Source: Acanthochlamys bracteata (taxonomy: Eukaryota > Streptophyta > Magnoliopsida > Pandanales > Velloziaceae). From it: a DNA stretch of 64,000 nt. The translations under genes were made by a program, and so were the position numbers. This document shows positions 10,972 to 21,880 of the stretch, piece after piece. The stretch is from NCBI GenBank assembly GCA_019914995.1, contig CM034137.1, positions 3,472,001 to 3,536,000 on the forward strand, written 5' to 3'. Within the stretch, counting starts at the first letter, position 1. Every line of letters starts with the position of its first letter. The notes beneath the pieces were generated by a model. It did not search any database, was not told where the DNA came from, and was given only the letters and a program-made list of their open reading frames with translations.

Positions 10972-11735
10972 GTTCTGTTTGGATGGGTTTATGTAAAAAT
11001 AGAAGTGCTTATAAACTGCTTATCAGCTTATATATAAATCCTTTTTCCACTTAGGGCTTATTAGTGTGCTAGGAACAAATTTTTGTAATACTTCAATACC
11101 ACTGTAATGGATATTAAATTAAAATAGCATAGTTATAGTTTCAGAATTTATCATACTTTAATTGTAGTTAGATGTATACAACATCTACATTAAACGAGAA
11201 ACAAAAAGTGTGATATAAAATATTTAATCCAACTCTAAAATTTAAAAACATGGCATTGAAAATTTTCAATGACATTTTGCTACCATTCTATGTTTTACCG
11301 AACACCAATTTAAATTTCACCATGATATATATGAGATACCATAGGAATCTAATCATTCCATACTATTTGTTAGAAATATATAACATACCCCTCGAAACAT
11401 GCCCTTATAAATGTGTTTAGAAAATTCCATGAGTTTACTTAGGCTTTTCAAATAAGTGAAGCAAAAAACTTATTTTGTTAAGCTCCAAAATAAACTGTAG
11501 CAAAGGAGGTCAAAAAAACACTTAGGAAACAGCTTAGATTAATTTATAAGAAAAATATACTATAAAAAATGAATAATATGATATTTATATTCCGTTACTA
11601 AATACACAAAATAAGTACTTTTAAACGGATGCTTTCAAACACCAAAACATTTAGTGAAAAAGCTTTTAATTTAAAAGTATTTTTAAAGTAAATATTATTC
11701 AAAAGTATTTTCTTGATAAATTCATCCAAAATAGG
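10972..11735. mobile_element. Possible MITE with short inverted termini
   Basis: The left end GGTTCTGTTTGGATGGGTTT and the reverse complement of the right end, GGACCTATTTTGGATGAATT, match at most positions. Both continue into AGTGCTTAT/AGTACTTTT-like AT-rich sequence, as in PIF/Harbinger-type plant MITEs. There is no coding capacity. A target duplication could not be defined, so the call is tentative. Confidence 0.4.
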
Positions 11736-11772
11736 TCCTAGCTCTTGAAGTCCCTCAAAATATGTGTGACAA

Positions 11773-12267
11773 ATTTAGGATTATTTTTCAAACTAATTGA
11801 CAATGAAAAAAGTAAGCCCAAATTTTTATAAATATTATCTCAGAATCATTGATAAGTAATGTAAAATTCAATCTTTCTTTAACACCTATCTTCCAGCGAA
11901 ACGTTCTTTTTTTGTTTTTTTGGTAAATGTGGAATTCATATTTATGCAAGCTATTTGCTCTATAATAAATTGGAAGAAGCGGTCTATCTATTCTAAAATG
12001 AAATGAACTACTTGTTCTATAATATAGCGGGCAATTATTTTTTGAATAAAACGGACTATCTGTTCTGAAATAAAACGGAGCATAAAGTTCCTTAATAAAT
12101 ATGAATAATAAAATTAGATTTAGCCTACATTTTGAGCCGATCCGGCCAAACCCGTTTGGATATTATGTTACGAATTTAGGATTTTTTTAAAACCAATTGG
12201 CGATGAAAATAGTGAGCATAAATTTTTATTAATATTATCTCAAAATTATTGATAAATAATATTGAAC
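11773..12267. repeat. About 90-bp direct repeat flanking a spacer
   Basis: Positions about 11773-11862 and 12175-12267 share ATTTAGGATT, CAATGAAAA/CGATGAAAA, AATTTTTAT(A/T)AATATTATCTC and ATTGATAA(G/A)TAAT. Between them is a small array with recurring phrases such as CTATCTGTTCT and AAACGGA. The layout could be a decayed element with direct terminal repeats, or a local duplication. Confidence 0.5.
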
Positions 12268-12269
12268 TA

Positions 12270-14160
12270 AATTATTTTTACAATATGTAATGCATAAAAT
12301 ACAAAATACATAATGTGCAAACATTTTGCTATGCATATGCCATAAAATACAGACCGTAACGTCCCAGGAAGTCCGAGCTCCCAGTAACAGGCGCTTAGAA
12401 TCCTTCTTTCCTTTTGGAAAGGATCAATTTAAGAACTTACTCACAAATAAGAGAATCTTTAACAGGGGAGAAGCATGAATTAAATACAGTAGTTTGCAAT
12501 TCAAGTTTAAGAGGGTTTCAGGCCACTTGAATTAGTTTGAGTTGGAAGGTGTCTTATGACCCTAGACTACATATTAGGTGCCTTCCAGGTAGTTTACTTC
12601 TTCATCGAATATGCAAGTATTAGTAACATCTGAATGGTCTTGTGATGGTTTGAGATTATTCAAACCACAAACGGGGCTGCCTTATGTAACTGAGAACAAA
12701 AAATTGAAAGAAAAAAATATAAGTAAAATTATAATAAGGTTTTCTTTGTGCTTCATATGAGATACATAAGTATTTATTTATAACCTAACTTTAAAACTCT
12801 CAAGATAGTAAGATTCTTGAGCTACTAGGACTCTCTAAACAGAGCCTTTATTCAAATGCAAGTATCCAAAAATTATGCACCCGAACTTTAACGGCTCCCA
12901 TATGGATGACTATAGTTTTGAGTATTTAACTTATATTATAATTTTTATTATCAGATTAAAATAGTTTTCATCGTGTATTAAAAATAGAGTGGCTATAAGT
13001 AGGAAAAGATGAACTCTCATCTAGATCATAAAAATGAAAGCCGTAACCAAACCACTCTTTGTAAAAGCTGTCTTTCCAAAACTTTTCTTGAAGTGTTACC
13101 CTTTTTCTTAAATTTCTTTAGCCACCAAGTCGTTGAGCTAATTTAGGGAAAAAGCAAATTTAACTAATAAAAGTTTTGGCTTAAGTAACCCACAATTCAA
13201 GGTAAAAGTTTTTGTCTATGATATAGTTGGTGGGAAGTGTTGACAAGTAGATGTTCTTAATTTAATAGAATTTTTCATCTTTATTTCTCCTCATGGTAGA
13301 GTTAACTACTGGGAAATGTTAATATATAGTGCCAGCACTCTTTTTGCAAAAGATTTTGGGTTGAAAGTTTTACGGCAAACACGCGTCTTTGCAATTCCAC
13401 TTGATTGTAGAGCTTAGATATCGAAGGGGATGTTCAAGTCAACCCCAAAAAAGTTTGTAATTAACTGTTTAAATTTACGTAAACAGAATGAGAGCTGGGA
13501 CGATAAGATTTCAATATTAAATTATATCATTATCATAGATTATGATTCAACAGTAATTAGGCATTCTTTTTATATGCATATCTAGGCTCTCTTGTTGATC
13601 AAATCACAATCATGATTTAACTTAAATAAATACAAAACAGTAAGTTATAGACCTTGTTACCCAAACGTATATTAAATATTTTCTTTAATTATTTTCTTAA
13701 CTAAAAACTGGAAAATTGTCTCGCAAAATAACAGAATACACAACTTCTTTTCTTTTCTAATGGATGATATAAAAATGGGGCGAATGCCATTTAACAAAAA
13801 ACATAAGAGAAAGAAATCATATTGTTTATAGGTAGGTGAATGCCAACCATATTTATGCAGCATATTAATGGACCTTCTTTTGACCGAGTCACATGTCACT
13901 ATTGATTGAATCACAGGTCAACCTGTCTAATCCCTCCAATTCTCATAAAATATAATTGTTAGCTGAAGAAAGTCAACCAATTTTTTGCAGAAGTAAATCA
14001 TACGGAACATCACAAGAAGAAACGCTTTGTGATTCTGCTTCTGCAAAACTTCAACAAAGAAAATAAAATATAATGTCGACTTTGTCGAGTACGTAAAATC
14101 GCTCTGCATATAACAACAAGAATTTCACATATAGGCTGAATGGGTTACAATATATTGGGC
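12270..14160. other. Long spacer without recognised gene
   Basis: A mostly AT-rich region. 12350-12700 is less AT-rich and reads like a fragment of a retroelement LTR or leader (CCAGGAAGTCCGAGCTCCCAGT), but I could not tie it to any frame. The minus frames at 13672-13914 and 13927-14109 have no protein-like features. Confidence 0.45.
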
Positions 14161-14521
14161 GTGAAGTGATTTGGGATAGGTGAGGCTCGACCCAGGAAGC
14201 TAGCCCATTAGGCATGGCCTAGTGAATCGGTCCAAAGAACAAGCGCAGTAAGCCAGCAAGGCGCTCGCTGGAGCACTGTGGCTGAGGAGATGCACGCATT
14301 TAGACTATAGCGGTGAGCGACCGATACAATTAGAGGTAGGCTGGATCGATTGCAGGTTGAAATGACTAGAGTTTGGATGGACATCAAAATTGCCGTGAAT
14401 GAGCTTGGGCGGAGTAAATTGTGGACAGCAAGGAGTTCCAACAGCTGCAGCGAGCAGGTCGCGACATGCAGAGGCGATGGACGTGGACATGGTGAGTATA
14501 TCAGTGCGGTGGGCAGCTGAG
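14160..14521. mobile_element. Retroelement-like host sequence, left of the hAT insertion
   Basis: A GC-richer segment with copia-tail-like composition that is interrupted by the hAT element and appears to resume at 21442-21870, where tandem phrases such as GTAGAGAGCTAC look like LTR sequence. No frame was recognised, so this is an inference from composition and position only. Confidence 0.35.
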
Positions 14522-14849
14522 CAGAGATACAAATGCAGAAACGAACGGACCGGCCCGGATATCGGCATGTCTGACTTGATGAATAGTAATAAAACCGGCC
14601 CGGTCCTACAAGTGGTATCAGGTCAATTTTGTGGGCCCGTTTGACGGCTCGTTCGTTCGATCACTGTTATTTTGATCAGTCAATGTTGATTTTGATCTGG
14701 TCAACGTTGACAGTTGACTAAATAAAAAAACTGGTCAACCTTAGTATGATATTATGCTAACCGTTGGTAAGCTGCCGGCGGCAGCCAATTGTGTTTTACC
14801 GTTGAGTGCAGACTGCAGTTTTTTTTATTTTAAAAAATCATATTTCACC

Positions 14850-14856
14850 TATAAAT
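14850..14856 (+). promoter_or_regulatory. TATA box of the hAT transposase gene
   Basis: TATAAAT within CACCTATAAATACATT lies 168 bases before the probable transposase ATG at 15018, in a pyrimidine-rich leader. Its position matches a core promoter for the element. Confidence 0.5.
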
Positions 14857-15017
14857 ACATTCTATTTATATTCATTTTTCACACAATTTTTTCAATTCTC
14901 ATTTTCATTCTACTCAAACTCATACAAATTTATAAAAGTATTTTTTTTGTTACTTTATTTTTTAAATTCACATATGTTCATTCTCTAATTCTCAAAAATT
15001 TTAATTATTATTTTCAA

Positions 15018-16384
15018 ATGGATCTAAATATTCGTGTCATTAATCTTGATATGGATGACTATGGTATGGATGATCCAAAATTTGGAGCAGATAGATGTTG
15101 CATGTATGGAGTAAGAAGATAAAGCTCTTCTAATACAAAGAAGAAGTTTCTATCAAAGATGCTACGAAAGTCCTCCAATTTCGAGTGTTGAAAATAGTTC
15201 GGCTTCAGCATCGACAACAACAAAACGTTCAAAAGTCACAATGTCTAAAACTTGTAATTATTTCACCGCCGAATATACAGTGCAAAGTGATGGAACTAAA
15301 TAAAAAATGACGAAATGTAAAATTTACCAAAAACTTATAACTGCTAATCCTAGTGCAGGAATTCGACATTTAATAGCACATGGTAAAAAATGTGCTTCAA
15401 AAAAAAAATCAGAATGGAACATTTACAAACTCAACTTCAATTCAATAGGGATGTTTCGGTAAATACTTGATATTATTATTCTAATATAGTTAGGGAATCT
15501 TTTACCCGTATGATTTGTACTATGTATTTTTCTATTAATTTTAATGAGTTATCTTTTTATGAAGAGCATGTTAAAAGAGCATATTGTCCACAATTTTAAA
15601 AAATTAGTAGAACAACTATTAGAAACAATATTATTACTTATTATAATAAAACGCACACTCTATTAAAATCTAAATTAAATTCATTAAAATTTTCTATTAC
15701 ATTAACATCTGATATTTAGAACAATAGAGCTAAATAAGATTTTTAAGTATTGTTGCACATTATTTAGATTCCTAATTGATTATGCAAAAAAAAATTATTG
15801 GTTTTACACTTATTGATTTCTCACATGATACTAAAAATATTTTTAACCGCATTATAAATATAGTTAAAGAATGGGGTATAAGCAACCGCATTGTTTCCAT
15901 CACACAAAATAATGCTTCAGCAAATACCAAAGCAATTCGATTTCTTGAAATAGTGCCAAGCTCATACATGGGAGGAATTTACTACATCAATGTTATGCTT
16001 GCCATACTATCAACTTGATCGTACAATCAGGTATGCAGCTGGTAAGTGAACATATTAATAATATTCGTATTACTATTTTTTTGATTACTAGTTCAAACCA
16101 ACGTTTAGCTGAATTAAGAGATATTGCATACCAGAACATCTAAAGCTCCGAAAGTTCAACCTTGATATGCCAATAAGATGAAATTCTATTTATTTAATGT
16201 TAAAAAGTACTTTAGATTATAAAAATATGATTATGATTTTTTTTAATAAAAGAATACGTAATAACATATTTACTAAAATTCATTGGATTATTGTTGAAAA
16301 TCTTACAAAATTTTTAGAATTTTTTTATGGTGCTATTGCTTTATTATCTGGTGTTTACTATCCTACTTTTTTATTAGTTTTATA
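15018..16384 (+). pseudogene. hAT transposase, N-terminal and core part (broken)
   Basis: From ATG 15018 (MDLNIRVINLDMDDYGMDD) the frame hits a stop at 15120-15122. Further pieces follow in shifting frames: a BED zinc finger near 15250-15390 (NYFTAEYTVQSDGTK, then IRHLIAHGKKC); a core near 15480-15720 (SRTTIRNNI, SITLTSDI); 15776-16010 (IVKEWGISNRIVSITQNNAS); and 16160-16384 (RWNSIYLMLKSTLDYKN and LEFFYGAIALLSGVYYPT). These phrases follow the order found in Ac/Tam3-type plant hAT transposases. The reading breaks off abruptly at 16384, where copia sequence begins. Confidence 0.8.
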
Positions 16385-17360
16385 TTGAATTCTTCTACAA
16401 AGATCACATCCCTGCTGAAGAAAACCTTACGGGCAGTGGGATCCCATAAGCGATACTCCATAACATCTTCAGCATACCCCTGAAATATGTAGTTTTTGGA
16501 TTTAGGATCCAATTTGGATCTCTCTTATGATTTATACATCACAAATACTGGACAACAAAAAAATATAAAATCGAGAATAATCAACAACATTATCAGTCCA
16601 CATTTCTATTGGTACTTTCAACCCAATAGCAGTTGAAGGGATGCAGTTCAATACATAACAAACCATCTTGGCTGCCTCTGCCCAAAAAAAGTTAGGCAAA
16701 TCAGCTACTTTAAGCATAGTCCTTACCCACTCAAGTAATGTCCTATTGAACCGTTCCACAACTCCATTTTGCTGTGGAGTATAAGGTACAGTGAGCATTC
16801 GTTTGATCCCTCGTTCAGCTATGAAAATAAAAAATTCATCACTGTTGTATTCTCCTCCGTTGTCCGACCGTAGGCACTTGATTCTACTACTGGAATCAAA
16901 TTCCACCTGAGCTTTAAAGTACCTGAACACACCAAAGACATCTGACTTTTTTCGGATTGGATACACCCAGCTTTGTCGAGAAAAATCATCAATAAATGTT
17001 ACCAAATATTTGGCGCCCCTAAGTGAAAGCTGCGGTGACTCTCACATATCCGAGTGAATCAAGTCAAGAACGGTTTTGGCTTTGGAGAATGATCTTTCAA
17101 ACTTGGTACGGTGCTGCTTCTCGGTAACACACTCCTCACAAAACGGCAACTTAACTTCGGATAGCCCTAGCAAGAGCTTCTGATCACAGAGAATTTTAAG
17201 GCCATACTCTGAAATGTGATCCAGCTTCAACTGCCACATTCGAGTTACCTCATCTAAACTAGTGCTGGATGCCACACTTGTATCTCAATGTATAGTGTTA
17301 CTCCAAGCATTTGGTACAAGTTGGAACTAATCTTTTCTCCCTTCAAATTAAAAATATTGG
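16385..17360 (-). pseudogene. Ty1/copia integrase fragment inside the hAT element
   Basis: Read on the minus strand: KGEKISSNLYQMLG near 17345, then a GAG-pre-integrase zinc-binding region (MWQLKLDHISEYGLKIL with CEECVTEKQH, 17275-17042), then an integrase core at 17005-16532. The three catalytic acidic residues of the DDE triad are all visible, in TFIDDFSRQSW, CLRSDNGGEY and QQNGVVERFNR. The C-terminal part (LDPKSKNYIFQGYAEDVMEYR, cut short by me) continues in another frame to 16386 (RDVIFVEEF). A stop after HSDM, a second stop and frameshifts inactivate it. There are no LTRs, primer site or polypurine tract, so this is a fragment that arrived by a route other than simple integration, or it lost its ends. 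Confidence 0.85.
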
Positions 17361-17578
17361 TCGGATATTTCTCTTTTATATTGTTTTGACTTTATGTTAG
17401 ATCATAGATTTAAATTTGTGTATTTTTTTAATATTTTTACATATATTTTTAATATTCAATTGCAAATAACTAACGCTCCTAACAAGCTGTTATAATAATT
17501 AATAGCAAATTAAAAAAATAAGCTGTTATAACAAGCTGTACGAAGTTGATGATTTTTATAAAGTTAGATTTAGTAATT

Positions 17579-20500
17579 TGCTATCATGACCCGACCTGAG
17601 CCATGACCAACACTAGACTAAACCAAGCTTAAGTAGAACCCAAGCTCGGTCCAGCCTAGTAAGCCTAACACAAAATTGACTCAAAACATCATAATCAAAA
17701 TTCTAAAAAATTTTGACAGAACCTCCCTTAAAATTTAAGGAGAGGAACCTAATAATTACACCACAACAACAATATCACAAACCTGTAACAACAACACGCG
17801 AAATAAATCACAAGAAAGATTTATTAACTTATACAACCGCTACCTGCGGGAGTACATCTCAACAAAATGAGAAAAACACATAAATCAATAATCGGGTACC
17901 AAACTGATAATTTACAAATAATAATAATAATAGTATAGTCCCTCGAGTATTACAGAGCCAACTAAATAATAAACAGGAACATTTTAAACATACCAGCATT
18001 ATATCTCTCAGGTCCATGATAAGGTTTGATAACTCGAATTCAGCCCTGCAATAACTGGGGGAGGCCAAAGAAAGAAAAGGCTGAGCCCAGTCTCAGTGAG
18101 GTAATAAATCAGGGATGCATCATTTAAATTTTCTAATATATTACCCTATCATTGTTTCTCTATATCTCTATATGAGATAAATGCCACGATAGATCAGATC
18201 ATTCCTTATCTAGTCCTAGTTCTAATAAGGACAGATACGGAAGCATGACATGCAACATAAACTCTTTCCTCGTAACAAATAATTATGTTATAGAGGTTCT
18301 CAACTCTTACATCTATATATTCATACACATGATAAATATACAAGCACACATTTGGATATCATCTATATGCATGCATATGTCTATTAATGCGAATAATATA
18401 CCTCTAGTTCATCCACTCGAACATACTAATTGCAACATGCGTCATGCACCAAGGAGTTAAAATTTGTATAATCAAGTGATAAAGCGGGGTCATATCTCCA
18501 ACTCGCATTACAATGCTATCAACATACACACATGAACGCGAGTGAGAATGTAAGCTAGATATATTGTATGTCTTAATTAAAGCCTCAAGCATTTACTTTT
18601 ACGTTTCCCGTATAGCAGGTTATCCAAAAACATGCATATATAATTACATGTAATATATATCAGATATACTAATATTATATGTATGTATGGCTATGCATGC
18701 ATACGTATCTATATCTATGATCTATCATTTGTTAAGAATCAAAATAGAATAAAAGGTCAATGCATGTCTATACCATATATATATGTTATCGTGCATGCGT
18801 ATATATCTATCTACATGACGTGACACTGATCAGGAATCAGAATAATAATCATACAATAAAGAGCAAGATCCAGTCTCCAGCTCAACATATCAACCAGACT
18901 ACTCCTGCCTCGACCAGGTACAACCATCCTGGGTGATCGGACCGGATGGGCCGTGGTATCGCCCCCACGCGCATGGGATTAGCAATACTATGGCCATAGG
19001 TGGGTGCCCGCACCACACCCACTGGGGTCCTGATCTCAGCCCCTGACTCGCCTGCCTCGTGCAGCGCGAGTGTCTATGCATAATAGGTCAATCAAATCTA
19101 AGCCCCGACGGGCATTAGTCATAGGTCATATGCATATGCATCATGATCAACCAGACATAAAGCCTCCATTAGGTTCATTCTCAACCATATGTCCAAATAC
19201 ATATACGTCTACAATGTTGAATATATATGCTTGAGAATCATATGCGAGCAATAGATGAATAGCATTCACACATATCTAAGTGACCATGCATCAAATTGCC
19301 GATGATCGTCGTTCCTTATAAAGCATGTTCCACAAATGGATTATGCATTCTACACAGAAGTCTAGACAGTATACATAATAATTTATGCAATTAGTTTCTA
19401 TACGTATTTACATGTTTGTCGAATTGAGTATACTAGCTAGACATGCTAAGCCATTTACTAATAGCAAACAAATATACTGTGTCAAGATTCCTATACATAT
19501 GTACTAGTCATAAATATGCTAAATGAATTTTAGTATTAAATCTTATGAAAGGCACGCATGCTTTTATAACTATCATGACTCTCGTGTCGGATGCCTTAAT
19601 AGGCACTCTCCTTATGCGTTATCAATCATACTACTGAGTTTCTATCACCTAGCCCGTGAACATATATAAGTAGAATCTGAAATAATATAATAACATACTT
19701 ATTTACTAGCATATTTTTACATATGCTTAAATATAAGTCCAACAAGCATGCACCATAAATATGAGGATCAAATCTCATATGCACTGAAATTGGCAAAGTC
19801 ATGTCGGAGGTTTTAAAGCGGATGTTACTTGCGTTGAAAATGTAACGATAAAGCTAAAGAGAAAAGACGCAAATAACCCTCACCTGAAGGTCCTTGCAAA
19901 ACCTCTTAGCGATGGCTATCACCAATTCGGATCATCTGATAAATTTCGCTTTTAATCCTATTACCAATATAAAATCACGCAAACACAATAAGCAATCTAA
20001 AGCAATTCTCCAACAATAACTCGTAATTCAAACCCATCGACTAATACTAAGGCTAACAACTAAGAAGGCTTATCGAATCGAATAAGTCGGACTCAGAACC
20101 GACGTCGCGTCGTAGAGACGAACTCGCCGATTATCGATCAACTGGACATATAAAGTGGAACGGGTTATTCAGAGGTCCAAAGACAAGTTTAGTCGACAAA
20201 AGAGAGCATTTGATCTCACCTAAACCGTCGGTCCCGCCGGCTCGCCGAATTCCGGTGAAAATTAGGGTTCCGGCGAACTTCGGCCAAGGAGCATTCATAT
20301 GGTTAAAAGATGCAGCTGCACTGGCCGAACTCAACAAGAAGAACATTAGAGCCGAAAATTAATGGCAGTGGTTGAAAATGGACGAATCAACATACCCGCC
20401 TAAGCTCGCTCAAAATCTTCCGTCGGCACGGCAATCATCGAAATTGAGTGAGGGGAATGTTATAATGGGGTCGAGGAGAAGGATTTTAGTAAGTCGGCGT

Positions 20501-20720
20501 CGAAGAAACGGCAACGAATCAACGACGGTCAAACTAGGGTTTTGCTCGGCGGTGAAACAAAACTCAATTCGGCGAAATTGAAGCAAGGAGAGCAAGGGGA
20601 GGGTTTGGAGATACACGCCGGAGTAAGAACAAAGAAAAATAATGGCGCGGGAGGGGAGAAATCGCTGCCGGATGAGGAGAAAATAGAGGTGAGGAGAAAA
20701 ATAAAAGAAGAAAACATTGC
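17579..20720 (-). mobile_element. Probable long Ty3/gypsy LTR (solo or truncated)
   Basis: On the plus strand the block starts TGCTATCATGACCCGACC. Read on the minus strand this is an LTR end, GGTCGGGTCATGATAGCA, very like the ...GGTCGGGTCGTGACA ends of long Tekay/Del-type gypsy LTRs. The interior has no coding potential but shows the usual mixture: an AT-rich body with ATGCATGCAT phrases, a GC-rich patch at 18900-19080, an intron-like GGTGAGGGTT near 19880 and a GC-rich gene-leader-like part at 20120-20700. The other end is not clearly defined, because no CA plus matching 5-bp target site was found. TAATTTGC occurs at both 17574 and 20778, which may be the true junction or chance. Confidence 0.45.
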
Positions 20721-20829
20721 ATACTAAGGCCTCTATCTCCAACAATGGCTTAGTTTACCCCAACACAATCAAGCTATTAATTTGCGAAATCAACAACAGC
20801 AAACGTTATCGGCACAAACTCATCAAAGT

Positions 20830-21186
20830 AAGAAGAAAAAGACAATCAATTGGTTTTCGATCTCCATCAAGCCTGGCTCAAATTCAACACCATCTTCAAC
20901 TTCAAGCAGCATGCAATCTTCTCCGAACTTGAACAAATATTTTGAAAGAGATACAATTATTGTAGAAGATGATTGAAAACTCAAAAAGTTTTAATATTTT
21001 GAACTGGTGGAAGACACATTCAATAAGATATCCGGTACTCTCTCAATTAGTAAGTGATATTTTGATTATTTCTGTCTCAGCGGTGTCCTCAGAATCGGCA
21101 TTTAGAACAACCAAAAAGATAATTGAAGAACAGAGAACACAACTAACTAGTGAGATGATTGAAGTGCTAATTTATTTGAAGGATTA
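20830..21186 (+). pseudogene. hAT transposase C-terminal dimerisation region
   Basis: After a Ser/Gln-rich stretch (SSTSSSMQSSPNLNKYFERD) and one in-frame stop at 20974-20976, the frame at 20969-21187 reads NILNWWKTHSIRYPVLSQL and then VSAVSSESAFRTTKKIIEEQ, the hallmark hATC phrases (LxWW, YPxLS, SxxSESAFS) of plant hAT transposases. It is the missing end of the transposase whose beginning is at 15018. Confidence 0.85.
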
Positions 21187-21441
21187 AAAACTTGCAGTCA
21201 AAAGAATGCAGTATACAACTCACAATGAAAACCTGACTGAACAATTTTTAAAATTATTTTTAAATGAAAATATTACAAGTATAAGTTGAAATATATAATT
21301 ATATACATATTGGAAATTTATAATAATTTTTTATATTTAATAATAATTTTTAAAGTTATTTTTTAATTTTTATATTTAATTAAAATTTCAAACTGACGGA
21401 CAGAGCCGGGTCGGCCCGGCTCGCTTGTTTTTGCATCTCTA

Positions 21442-21880
21442 AGCCGAGATGATGGGTGCAAATGCAGGCGCGGGCAAAATGCATATGGTGATTGGCAGTG
21501 TATTGAAAGTTGAAATTGGGCTAGCCATGATTCGCTTCATTAGTAGCTGTTTAAGTTCTAATTAGGATAAATTATAAAGCTATTGTAATTCTTAGTTAAG
21601 TAGATGTGAGGGGCTATGGTGCAGTAACCGACGAGTAGAGTTGCATCTTCATAGTAAGATAAGGAGGGTTATTGTGTTCATTAGATGTAGAGAGCTACTT
21701 ATGTAATAGATCTACATGTAACGGTAGAGAGCTACATGCAGTAACCAAAGACAGTTGCATATGCATTGTGTGGTGTGTGTATGTTTGTGAAATCCTTGTA
21801 CATTTGTAGCTGATTGCGTTTCTCTCCCGACAAGAGACCATTTTGTTTTTCAATCCTGTATATTCAACTCAAGAGGAGAG
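21442..21880. mobile_element. Retroelement-like host sequence, right of the hAT insertion
   Basis: This continues the sequence interrupted by the hAT element. It contains repeated phrases (GTAGAGAGCTAC at about 21688 and 21723, GCAGTAACC at about 21622 and 21739) and ends in a CTCTCCCGACAAGAGACCA patch resembling the end of a copia LTR. Boundaries are not defined. Confidence 0.35.

Larger units (their letters stand above)
14522..21441 (+). mobile_element. Degenerate autonomous-type hAT transposon with nested insertions
   Basis: The left end CAGAGATACAAA and the reverse complement of the right end, TAGAGATGCAAA, form imperfect terminal inverted repeats followed on both sides by GGACCGGCCC/GCCGGGCCGA-type GC-rich sequence. 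Flanks AGCTGAG (14515-14521) and AGCCGAG (21442-21448) look like a diverged 8-bp target duplication. Inside, the left part carries a promoter, a BED zinc finger and the transposase core, and the right part carries the dimerisation region (hATC). In between lie a copia fragment (16385-17360) and a probable gypsy LTR (17579 to about 20720). Many stops and frameshifts show that the element is dead. The internal AAACCGGCCCGG-like and tandem GTCAACGTTGAC motifs near 14700 look like subterminal sequence. Confidence 0.75.
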
